From Heterohyrax brucei (taxonomy: Eukaryota; Chordata; Mammalia; Hyracoidea; Procaviidae), in contig CM053166.1 in assembly GCA_028571685.1 (NCBI GenBank), positions 58,366,111 through 58,430,110 of the forward strand: a DNA stretch of 64,000 nt. The letters run 5' to 3'. Below are positions 56,396 to 64,000 of the stretch, one piece after another. The first letter of the stretch is position 1. Each line of letters begins with the position of its first letter. The notes below the pieces were generated by a model that did no database searches, was not told the DNA's origin, and worked only from the letters and a program-made list of their open reading frames with translations. Both the position numbers and the translations under genes were made by a program.

Positions 56396-57292
56396 TGTTG
56401 GGAGTGGACCCCCCCTCTCCCAACATGAGGATCAAGGAAGATGCCTTCTAAGAGGGGCTTTACAACTCCCTTGGTTTATGAGATTATATTGGGAAAACTT
56501 CTAGGGAATAGAGATCAGAGGAATGGATTTCAATACAGCATGCCTAATAGCACTGAGGCCTGCCCAGCCTCACTGACTTCCCCCTAATTGCGTCTCCCCC
56601 TCCCTTTTCTCCACAAACACAAGTTTACAAAGTAACCCTTGAAAGGCTTTCCAAGGACAGTTCTCCACACAGCCATTAAAACTACACAAGCATCTCACTC
56701 CCTACAGCAGAAAGAACAAATAAACTTCTAGGTTCATTATAGCTGGTATGGCAAACTGATAAACACTAAAGAAACATCTTTCTTAGAGCAGCTGGGCTTG
56801 ATTAGGGGATGGCAGACACTTACTATCTGCCCAGGAAGAGATAAATAAAAACTTAGAGAAACAAATGGAGACAGCCAAATGGTAAAGCTTTGAGGAGTTT
56901 ACCCTTCTGTACGTTCCACTTTGAGGTACAAATAAAACCATTAATTGTGTTCACTGACATTTATCACCATGAACACCTGCCTCAGACCATTATCCAAAAA
57001 GGCCTTGACAATTAATTAGAAGTAGAAGACTACGAGGGGTCACTTTCTTGTTAGCCAATAATGTTAGGTTAGTTTCTTGTTAACCAATAGTTTATATGGT
57101 GAAGAAAATAGGGTGAACACTATGTCACCTCTTCTATAAAAACAATAAAGACAGACAGCTCTCTCTCTTCTCTCTTGGTCGTGCTGCCTTAAACCAAAAA
57201 ACTCTTTCCTGTCTCTCTTAATTCTTTTCCCGCCGACGCCTCTCCCTCCCTCCGTGTGGGACCCTGAAAAGTGTTGGGGCTGGCTCCTGGCA
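56396..57292 (+). mobile_element. Class II solo LTR inserted in the chimeric provirus (897 bp)
   Basis: Starts TGTTGGGAGTGGACC and ends GGGGCTGGCTCCTGGCA. A perfect 6-bp duplication, GAGAAG, lies at 56,390-56,395 and 57,293-57,298. It lies opposite to the provirus and interrupts pol, so it is a later, independent insertion. It lacks the first 150-odd bases seen in the longer copies (10,217 and 49,271) and represents a subfamily. CTATAAAAACAATAAAGAC near 57,134-57,152 combines TATA and poly(A) signals. Confidence 0.93.
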
Positions 57293-57299
57293 GAGAAGG

Positions 57300-57960
57300 G
57301 ACAAAGGAATCTGTAACTGCTTGTGATTAATTAGTTGTAAGTCCCACGCTGCACTCGGACCAGCCTTGCGGGAGTTAATTTCAGTTCTAAGGACTGCAAT
57401 CAGTTGATCTCACCAAGTAGTTTTGGAAAGTCATTTAAAGTTTTTAAGTGGGTGGTTTTTAAGACAAAGGGAACATGAGCCACTGTGGTGTCATTTAATA
57501 TGCGGCTTAAGTAGGATATTTAGGCTGAGTTTGAATTTTATTTGGAGCAATTATCAAGCCTCTAGCTCTCAGGACAGAGGTGAGTGTCATTAAGCACTCC
57601 TGTAAAAAAGAATGATTAGGGTGAGCTAGCAGAATGTCATCCATATAATGAATGAGATAAACAGAATGAAATTGTTTCGAACATTCTCTATTGCAGCATC
57701 TATAAATTTCTGACAAAGAGTGGGACTGCTTTTCATTCCTGGGGGAGGACTTTCCACTGATATAGCTAGAAAGGCCGTTTGAAATTCTCTGATGGCGGAT
57801 TAAAAGTGAAGCGTAAAGAAGCACTTTTGTAAATCAATTCAGTAACAGCATGGTTCCTTGGGATAACACTTTAGGGGAGGGAGTTCAGGTTGTAAAACTC
57901 TCACGAATTCCATTGTTGTATTGATTGTCCTTAGGTAACAAACGTACCAGGCACAGAAGC
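57300..57960 (-). pseudogene. Betaretrovirus-like reverse transcriptase remnant
   Basis: The minus-strand frame 57,507-57,824 includes HYMDDILLAHPNHSFLQECL, with the catalytic Y-M-D-D intact, followed by a palm-end segment RGLIIAPNKIQ. Upstream, in another frame, RVLQPELPPL and IDLQKCFFTLHF are typical RT fingers/palm blocks, so a frameshift lies near 57,800. The C-terminal part is cut by the solo LTR. The gene is dead. Confidence 0.85.
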
Positions 57961-58507
57961 CTTGGCGGGGGGGGGGGGAACTGAGCGCAGAGAGAAAATG
58001 GGTGGTCTGTTCCTTTAAATTCTCTGCATCTGCCGGCAAGTGAATGGCCTGCTCTTTTTGATCTTCCGTGCTTGCCGGCAACAACAGCTTGACAGGTTTT
58101 TCAAGCTCGGACTCTAAGTCAGAAGTTTGCTGTACTGCATAAGCTTGCTGTGTGACCTTAGAAGGAGTCACCTCTCTCAAAGGGGTCTTAGATATTAGGA
58201 GAGAAGTCTCAGAAGAGGAATCTCTCGCACCAGTTAGCGAGTAATATATTAAGTTCCAATAAGGAAAGGCACTTATAAGAACGCCATTAGGCCCCTGGTC
58301 GTGGTAAATTTTTTGTATGCTATGACCAACACGTTCCCAGATTTCCTTTTCCAGTGTACCTACAACTGGGAACCAGGGACAAGACTTCTGGACAAAATCC
58401 ATGAAAACTGTTAAATCTTTGGTGGAGACCTTAACCCTTCGTTGGCATAATAGGTTCTTAATTACTTTCACAAAGAGTTTTCTCTGCTTTAATTCTTTAC
58501 GACCCAT
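57839..58507 (-). pseudogene. Betaretrovirus-like gag MA, joined to RT by deletion
   Basis: A 222-codon frame begins MG (myristoylation signal) and then KELKQRKLFVKVIKNLL. CPWFPVVGTLEKEIWERVG and PNGVLISAFPYWNLIYYSL follow, the matrix pattern of betaretroviruses. After about residue 110 the sequence is Ser/Glu-rich with repeated KEQ units. Near 57,967-57,978 a G-run (plus strand) marks a jump from gag to RT; capsid, nucleocapsid and protease are missing. The frame's last 50 residues are RT sequence partly out of frame. Confidence 0.8.
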
Positions 58508-58927
58508 AATCCTTTGTTTGACAAAAATTTATAAAGAATCCTGTTTTTTAGAACTCTTCATAGCACATAAACTTTACTTGTTAGGAGACTTGAAAAGAAG
58601 GGGTTCCCAAACGGCTTCAGGTTTTGACTCTGAATTAGAATCGTCCCTTAATACCGAACAGCACAGAGAAGAGGTGCCCTCTTGGAGAAATGCCTGGTGG
58701 AGGGCACCCTGAGAACCCACGAGACTGAGAGCAGAAAGAAAATAGGTAGCCTGTTCCTTTAAATACTCCGGCAGCTGCAGCGGCTGCTGCTGCTGGCGCA
58801 AAAGCCTCAGAGGCGCCCGTGAACAGAGAAAAAAAACTGAGTAGCCTGTCCTTTTAAATTCTCTGCTGTGGTGGCGGCTGGCTCAACAGTTTTTCTGGTT
58901 TTGACTCTGAGCCAGAGTCATCTCTAG
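58508..58927 (-). other. Repeat-rich stretch between the two MA-like frames
   Basis: Contains blocks related to the downstream part of the class II gag. CTGTTCCTTTAAAT (plus strand) recurs near 58,010, 58,750 and 58,845, and acidic Asp-Ser-Glu coding words recur near 58,110, 58,625 and 58,905. The minus-strand frame 58,574-58,801 (LKEQATYFLSALS) parallels LKEQTTHFLSALS in the class II gag. The origin of this block is uncertain. Confidence 0.5.
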
Positions 58928-59101
58928 TTAATTAACAGGCTCTTTAGGTGGCCAGTTGGTGTCAAAGGAGGGCCATTCGACTTGGCACAGGGTTTTTAAT
59001 TTTTTGGTGCTAAGTTTAACTCTATAGTCTCCCTTGAAGCCCTTATAAAAATTTTTCAACATGCAGTCTAAGACTGTAGGTTTGTTGTGTGTCCCACCCA
59101 T
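58928..59101 (-). pseudogene. Gammaretrovirus-like gag MA start, 57 codons
   Basis: A short minus-strand frame from ATG to TAA, too small for ordinary length cut-offs, begins MGGTHNKPTVLDCML and contains LKTLCQVEWPSFDTNWP. The LC..EWPSF..GWP-like block is characteristic of gammaretroviral matrix proteins and unlike the class II MA at 57,839-58,507. It sits at the right distance downstream of the primer site. It ends early where class II-like sequence begins. Confidence 0.65.
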
Positions 59102-59385
59102 GCTGACGATGTTGCAAGTGAGACGAACGACTTGTCCCGAGGACCACTCAAATGCCCTTCTGGCTATTCTCCTCGTGGGGACTTAGGTGGACTCTTGGCT
59201 AAGGTGTCCCTGTATAAACCCCGGGGCAGAGGAGGCTTGACTTACACCGTTATGCCTTGTGAGTCCACACGGAACCGCAGGAGAGGGCCCACTCAGCCTC
59301 CGTGTGAACTTGGAGGCACAGATACAATCACACAACACAAAATATATTCACTCACACAGACTGAGACTTCCACCCGGAGGGGGAG

Positions 59386-59537
59386 TCCTGAACTGGGGCA
59401 CAAGGGCTGGGAGGTGATCAAGCTCCCCTTCACCCTGTTGAGGGCGGTCCTGACTGGAGAATCCTGAACTGGGGCACAAAGGCCAGGAGGTGATCAATCT
59501 CCCCTTTGCCCTGTTGAAGGCGGTCCTGACTGGGTTC
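59386..59537 (-). repeat. Tandem duplication in the proviral leader, 2 x 76 bp
   Basis: TCCTGAACTGGGGCACAAGG starts at 59,386 and TCCTGAACTGGGGCACAAAG at 59,462. The units match over their length and end in GGCGGTCCTGACTGG. They lie in the untranslated leader between primer site and gag. Confidence 0.9.
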
Positions 59538-59761
59538 TGGTGGCCCTGGGGCCTTACCTGGACTGAAGTCTTCTGATGCCTGTTACCTGATCCTTTAAGG
59601 GTCCTGCGTCTTGGGAAACCTCTCCGGCGGGTACGAGGCAGAGAGGTAGAGGGACCTCGTTAACCAGAAAATGAGTGGCGCCTGTCCTTCCTAGCCTGTC
59701 CGCCCCGGCCGACGGCTGAGGTCCCGAGAGGCAGGTGACAGCAAGGGGTCAGTTCATTCAC

Positions 59762-59779
59762 TTCCCGGCCAGGGAACCA
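59762..59779 (-). promoter_or_regulatory. Primer binding site, tRNA-Glu type
   Basis: Minus strand TGGTTCCCTGGCCGGGAA is complementary to the 3' end of mammalian tRNA-Glu (CTC) at 17 of 18 positions. It starts five bases after the LTR end. Confidence 0.85.
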
Positions 59780-59784
59780 AAAAC

Positions 59785-60232
59785 TGTTATAGAAAATAAG
59801 GAAGCGAAAGACACCCAGGAAGAGGCAAGAAGCTGTTTATTACGCCAGCGGGCCAACGGGACCTTCTCAGGTTCCAACAAATGGCCCTGAGTGGGGTTTT
59901 GAGAGGGTAGATATAGTGCAGTTTGAGGATGTCATGGTTGAGACAAATGGGGCAAGTAGTCAGGGTTCTGGGGGGGCACATCCTGCTAGGTGGGAGTGAG
60001 GCTTATCAATATCCTGTCAGGCAGGGGGGCTGGGCTGAAAAGGGGGGAAGGAGTGTTAGGTAGGCGCCGGACTTATCAAAGAAGAGTGTCCCATCAGGTG
60101 AGAGCTGGCTGTGTCTTGTCAAGCGGGTGCTGGGCAGCTGTAAAAAAAGGGGGGGTATCCTGCCCGGCGGAAGCGGGAACAGCAAGGAGGGGAAGGGGGA
60201 GGAAAATTTTTCAGTCTCAGTTATCTACATCA
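59785..60232 (-). repeat. 5' LTR of the chimeric provirus (448 bp)
   Basis: Minus strand TGATGTAGATAACTGAG to TTCTATAACA. CACTATATCTACC may be the TATA box and GTAATAAACAGC the poly(A) signal, followed by a short U5. It aligns throughout with 52,294-52,719, with small indels. Confidence 0.9.
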
Positions 60233-60332
60233 AATCTACCATTTGCTCCTTGGAAACCATATGGGGGAGTCCTGCTCTGCCCTTTAGAGTTGTTATGAGC
60301 CAGAATTGACTCAGTGGCAACGCATAATGGAT
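60233..60332 (+). repeat. AfroSINE right part
   Basis: AATCTACCATTTGCTCCTTGG continues the SINE left at 52,293 and runs to TTGACTCAGTGGCAACG. Confidence 0.92.
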
Positions 60333-60335
60333 TTT

Positions 60336-60480
60336 TGTTGTAAGGTGACGCCCAGTCGATTCCGGCTCAAACCAAGCCAGTGTGACAGAGCAGAACTGCT
60401 CCATAGGGTTTCCTAGGTTGTAATCTTCACAGGAACAGGGAGCTGACAGATCGCTACATCTTTTCAGCTCCAACCACCAG
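60336..60480 (-). repeat. AfroSINE, long variant, partial
   Basis: GTTGTAAGGTGACGCCCAGTCG, then CTGCTCCATAGGGTTTCCTAG and GTTGTAATCTTCACAGGAAC. Confidence 0.8.
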
Positions 60481-60595
60481 CTTTATGTGCTTAGGAAGGG
60501 TTTGTTTGTTGAATGAATGAAGCTGCCCAGATTAGAACTGTTAGTCTGATCAACTAATCCATACTAATTATTATTAGGTCTCCAAATTAGGTAGT

Positions 60596-60660
60596 TATAG
60601 TGACTCACAGTAGCCCTAGAGGAAAGAGAACTGCTCCATATGCTTTCCAAACCTGTAACC
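60596..60660 (-). repeat. AfroSINE fragment
   Basis: AGTGACTCACAGTAGCCCTAG, then CTGCTCCATATGCTTTCC, about 65 bp. Confidence 0.6.
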
Positions 60661-61505
60661 CTTTTTGTTGTTGTTGAACATTTAATTGTGGTTTAGGTTA
60701 TATATAGTTTATGGAGCAAATTAGTTTGCCATTCAACAATTTATACAGAACCTGTTTCATGACATCGGTTGCTAGGCCCTCAATGTTTCAGCACTCTCCC
60801 CACTTCCTTTCTAGGGTCCCTATTTCCATTCACTGAGCTTTCCTGTCCCTTCTTGACTTCTGAAGTTTGCTTTTGAGAACATTCTGCCCTTTCGGTTTCA
60901 TATGGATGATTTTGTTCTGGGGAGCACATTAGTCACCAGTGTTGTTGTTCACTTGATAGACCTGCTGTTTGGCTGGAAGGTGATCTCTGGGAGTAGTTTA
61001 GTTTCGAGTTAGAAAGGTGTCTAAGGGCCATAATCTCAAGGATTCCATCAGTCTCTATCAGACCAGTAAGCCTGGTCTTTTTTATTTTTTATGAATTTGA
61101 ATTGTGTTCTATGTTTTTCTCCCACTCTGTCCAGGACCTTCTGCTGTTATTCTGGCTAGAGTGGTAAGTAGTGGTAGCCAGGCACTATCTAGTTCTTCTG
61201 GTCTCAGACTAGTGGAGGCTCTGGTTCATGTGGTCTGTTAACCTTTGGAATAATTGTTTCCTTGAGTCTTTGTTTTTCTCCATTCTTCTTTGCTCTGGAC
61301 AGGAAAAGACCAATGGTTGTGTTTTAGATAGCCACTCACCAGTTTTTAAGACCCCAGATGCTGCTCACCAAACTATAATGTAGAGAGCATAGTCTTTATA
61401 GGACTATGTTATGCCAATTGAGCAAATGTCTCCCAAGACTGTGGTCCTAAGCCCTCAAGCCCAGTGACTCAGTCCTGTGAGGTGTTTGGTTTTCAAGACT
61501 GTAAT
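60661..61505 (-). mobile_element. L1 3' end, antisense, first of two
   Basis: TTGTTGTTGTTGAACATTTAA, then TTTGCCATTCAACAATTTATAC, GACCAGTAAGCCTGGTC and TTTTTAAGACCCCAGATGC. It is collinear with the next block. Confidence 0.7.
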
Positions 61506-61509
61506 CATT

Positions 61510-62290
61510 TTCTTTTTTTAAAATTGTACTTTAGGTGAAGGTTTATGGAACAAAGTAGTTTCTCATTAAACAGTTAATAAATATATTGTTTTATAACATT
61601 GGTTAACAACTCTATGACATGTCAACACTTACCTTCTTAAACTTGGGTTCGCTATTAGCCAGCTTTCTTGTACCCTCCTGCCTTCTAGTCCTTGTCCCCA
61701 GGCTGGCGTGCCCCTTTAGCTTTGGTTTATTTTATGGGACTGTCCAATCTTTGCCTAAAGGGTGAACTTCAGGAGTGACTTCATTACTGAGTTAAAAGGG
61801 TGTTCAAGGGCTGTATTCTCAGGGTTTCTCCAGTCTCTGTCAGACCAGCAAGTCTGGTCTTTCTTTTTGAATTAGAATTTTGTTCTACATTTTTCTCTAG
61901 CTCTGTCCAGGACCCTCTATTGTGATCCCGGTCAGAGCAGTAAGTGGTGGTAGCTGGGCACCATCTAGTTGTATTGGACTCAGTCTGGTGGAGGCCATTG
62001 TAGATGTGGTCCATTAGTCCTTTGGACTGATATTTCCATTGTTTCTTTAGTTTTCTTCATTCTTCCTTGTTCCTGAAGGGGTGAGACCAGTGAAGTATCC
62101 TAGATGGCCACTCACAGGTTATGAAGAGCCCACACTACTTACCAAAGTAGAATGTCGAGCATTTTCTTTCTAAATTGTGTTATGCCAATTGAGCTAGACA
62201 TTCCCTGAGACCATGATCTCCACAGCCCTCAGCCCAGCAATTTGGTCCCTTGGGGAGTTTGGACATACCTGTGGAGCTTCCATGATCTTT
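61510..62290 (-). mobile_element. L1 3' end, antisense, second of two
   Basis: TTGTACTTTAGGTGAAGGTTT, then TTTCTCATTAAACAGTTAATA and GACCAGCAAGTCTGGTC, to GGGGAGTTTGGACATACCTG. It is the complement of the sense copy at 20,823-21,640. Confidence 0.75.
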
Positions 62291-62292
62291 CA

Positions 62293-62341
62293 AAGGTTGT
62301 AATCTTGACAGAAGTAGATTGCCACATCTTTTTCTCATGGA
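62293..62341 (-). repeat. AfroSINE long-variant fragment
   Basis: GGTTGTAATCTTGACAGAAG then CCACATCTTTTTCTCATGG; about 50 bp. Confidence 0.55.
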
Positions 62342-62640
62342 GAAATGAGCAGTGAAAACACATGTCCACAAAAAGCCTTGCACACAAATCATTATATAAG
62401 CTTTATTCATAACAGGCTAAAACTGAAAGCAATCCACATGTCTGTCAACAGGTAAATGAATAAATGAACTGAGGTACCTCTGTACAGTGGAATACTATTC
62501 AGCAATAAAAAACAATAATCTATTGATATTTGTGCAGCAATATGGATGAAGTGATGAGTATCACATGTGTGATACTCATCAATACTATTGTGTATATCAA
62601 TAGTTCCTTTTTATTACAGGATAGTGTTTATTCTCTTGTA
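62342..62640 (+). mobile_element. L1 ORF2 end fragment, sense
   Basis: AGCTTTATTCATAACAGGC, then CAATCCACATGTCTGTCAAC and GTGGAATACTATTCAGCAAT, is the sense version of a well-known L1 ORF2 segment. Confidence 0.75.
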
Positions 62641-62641
62641 T

Positions 62642-62849
62642 AAGGAACCTTGGGAGTGCAGTGGTAAGTATTTGGCTGCTGACTAAAAGGTTGGTGGTTC
62701 AAATCCATCAGCTGCTCTGCAGGAGAAAGATGCAGCAGTCTGCTTCTGTAAGGATTGCAGCCAGGAAAACCCTGTGGGGCAGTTCTACTCTGTGCTATAA
62801 GATTGTTATGGATTGAAATTGCCTTGATGGTAGTGGATTCGGTTTGATT
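62642..62849 (+). repeat. AfroSINE, long variant
   Basis: Head GGAACCTTGGGAGTGCAGTG, then GGAGAAAGATGCAGCAGTCTG and GTGGGGCAGTTCTACTCTGTG. Confidence 0.9.
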
Positions 62850-62854
62850 GTTGG

Positions 62855-63061
62855 ATGGAGTTCCTGGGTGATGCAAATAGATAAGGTCTCTACTACTAAC
62901 TGAAAGGTCAGAAGTTTGAACCCATCCCATCCAGAGGTGTCTTGGAAAAAGGTCTGGCAACCTGCTTCAGAAAGGTCACAGTCTTGAAAACCCTGTGGAG
63001 CACAGTTCTATTCTACATACTTGGGGTTGCCACAAGTTGGAATTGACTCAATGGCAAGTGT
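62855..63061 (+). repeat. AfroSINE, long variant, adjacent to the previous one
   Basis: Head GGAGTTCCTGGGTGATGCAA, then CCTGCTTCAGAAAGGTCACAG and GGAATTGACTCAATGGCAAG. Confidence 0.88.
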
Positions 63062-63835
63062 TTGTTTATTTTTGGATATTTAAATTTTTTTCCAGTTTGG
63101 GGAGACTATGACTATTTAGGCCCAGCAGCCTTTTCTGGGGTCTTGTATTTTACTCCTCGGATGTGACAGCTCTCCACTCTTAGTTCTACAAGGACTGTGG
63201 GGGCATCAGCTGACCACCACTCTGGGGACAAGGTTGATTTCTCAGCTCCCATTAGCCAGAAAAACTGCAGCTTGGATCAATGATCCTTTGTTTCCTGTCA
63301 CAAAGTTACCTGCATGGTGTGAAAAGCGAGTTCCAGGTTAACTGGGAGGTCAGAGGCCAACAGATTGTCTCCCACTGTGTTTCCATCTCTTCCAGTCAGT
63401 TATGTTTTGAAAATCCAGCATTGGGTCTTGGCCTGAGCTGCAACTGGAGAATGACTTTCAGAGCTGAAGTGGCTGAATAGGTTTTGCTGAAACCAGAAAA
63501 TTGACCATATTTTCCCTTGCTATTTGGTTTCATGAGGTGCAAGTTCTTTTGAGACAATGAGAATGAAGAAACACTTCAGACTCAGTCTGTGGTTGGAAAC
63601 AACATGAGTAATGTTCTTCTAGCATACCTCAAGGGAGGAAAAACACATATTTGAAAAGCCGAGGACCTAGAAAAGAGCAACTCTTCAGCTGGTCTGCGTT
63701 AAGATATCGTTATGTGGCTGCCTGAGCTTGGCCAGTACAGGCCTTCCTGCAACTTGTGGGCACCAGGACACCCTTCTAGGACACAAAAGCACAGACCCAT
63801 TTCTGGTGTTTGCCCAGCTTCAGGGACACCTTGTA
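63062..63835. other. No recognised feature
   Basis: Apparently unique non-coding sequence. The 66-codon frame 63,280-63,480 shows no domain. Confidence 0.4.
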
Positions 63836-64000
63836 ACATTTTCTTTTATTGAGATAAAATTTGCATAACAAAAAATTAACCATTTTGAAATGCAACAACT
63901 TGGTGGCATCTAGTACATTTAGGATGTTGTGCAACCATCACCTCTATCCAGTTCCCAGACATTTTCATCACTTCCAAAGGAAACCCCATACCCACTAAGA
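63836..64000. mobile_element. Old L1M-type 3' region, runs off the window
   Basis: TTTTATTGAGATAAAATTTGC, then GTTGTGCAACCATCACCTC and AAAGGAAACCCCATACCCAC, match the 3' region of old L1M elements. Confidence 0.65.

Larger units (their letters stand above)
52294..60232 (-). mobile_element. Chimeric class I / class II endogenous provirus
   Basis: Outer LTRs (59,785-60,232 as 5', 52,294-52,719 as 3') are homologous direct repeats, read on the minus strand. The host SINE continues on both sides with AATC repeated at 52,290-52,293 and 60,233-60,236; identity extends to TCAAATC, and the LTR edge is ambiguous by three bases. From 5' to 3' on the minus strand: LTR, tRNA-Glu primer site, leader with a tandem repeat, gamma-like MA, repeat-rich stretch, beta-like MA, RT, a solo LTR in the opposite direction, integrase, env transmembrane remnant, beta polypurine tract and U3, second polypurine tract, LTR. 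Large parts of gag, protease, RNase H and env surface unit are missing or unreadable. No intact gene remains. Confidence 0.85.

Noticed and set aside
56396..57292. The class II LTR as the 5' LTR of the beta part of the chimeric provirus
   Set aside because: It is in the opposite orientation and has its own perfect 6-bp duplication, so it is an independent later insertion.
57507..58507. Functional gag-pol genes
   Set aside because: A large deletion joins MA to RT, frames shift, and an LTR cuts pol. Nothing here can make a working polyprotein.
59087..59467. The 126-codon plus-strand frame in the proviral leader
   Set aside because: It runs antisense to the provirus through the MA start and the tandem repeat. 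It is a by-product of the leader's composition.
59386..59537. A CRISPR-like array
   Set aside because: Only two adjoining units without spacers, in a mammalian retroviral leader.

Overview
The window looks like nuclear DNA of an afrotherian mammal, most likely an elephant. The main evidence is about 30 copies, on both strands, of one tRNA-derived SINE. It has the box-like core GTTCGAATCC, the internal phrase TGGGGCAGTTCTACTCTGTCCT and the end GACTCGACGGCA, which I recognise as the AfroSINE family. Long antisense L1 tracts, an RTE-class LINE fragment, ERVL-MaLR LTRs and hAT-Charlie relics fit the same picture. I see no convincing intact host gene, so almost every long open reading frame is transposon debris. 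The non-repeat signals worth noting are a CpG-rich block at 33.5-34.1 kb with a strong CTCF-type motif, one unexplained possible exon on the minus strand (29.6-29.9 kb) and a few GC-richer unique stretches.

Layout. 0-10 kb: unique or undefined sequence with a MaLR solo LTR, SINEs, an RTE fragment, a palindromic mariner and L1 3' ends. 10.2-11.3 kb: a solo class II LTR with perfect 6-bp target duplications. 11.5-27 kb: a thick nest of mostly antisense L1 pieces, interrupted by SINEs, a MaLR LTR, another LTR and a hAT element. 27-37 kb: the most unique part, with the possible exon, the CpG island and a second mariner. 38.2-46.8 kb: a decayed plus-strand ERV-L provirus (LTR, tRNA-Leu primer site, gag remnants, protease, RT, RNase H, integrase, dUTPase, LTR) with at least five later insertions. 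49.3-50.4 kb: another solo class II LTR. 51.7-60.3 kb: a SINE split first by a MaLR LTR and then by an 8-kb minus-strand provirus. 60.3-64 kb: L1 3' ends and SINEs.

The most unusual object is that minus-strand provirus (52,294-60,232). Its outer parts look class I, or gammaretrovirus-like: short LTRs, a tRNA-Glu primer site, a short MA reading frame with a gamma-type LC..EWPSF motif, and a polypurine tract at the 3' LTR. Its interior looks class II, or betaretrovirus-like: a second gag MA, a YMDD reverse transcriptase, an integrase and a transmembrane envelope remnant. That interior is followed by its own polypurine tract and a betaretroviral U3 that stops just past the TATA box. A template-switch recombinant between two retroviral classes explains this best. 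A class II solo LTR later landed inside it. All viral reading frames are broken, and nothing here looks able to replicate.
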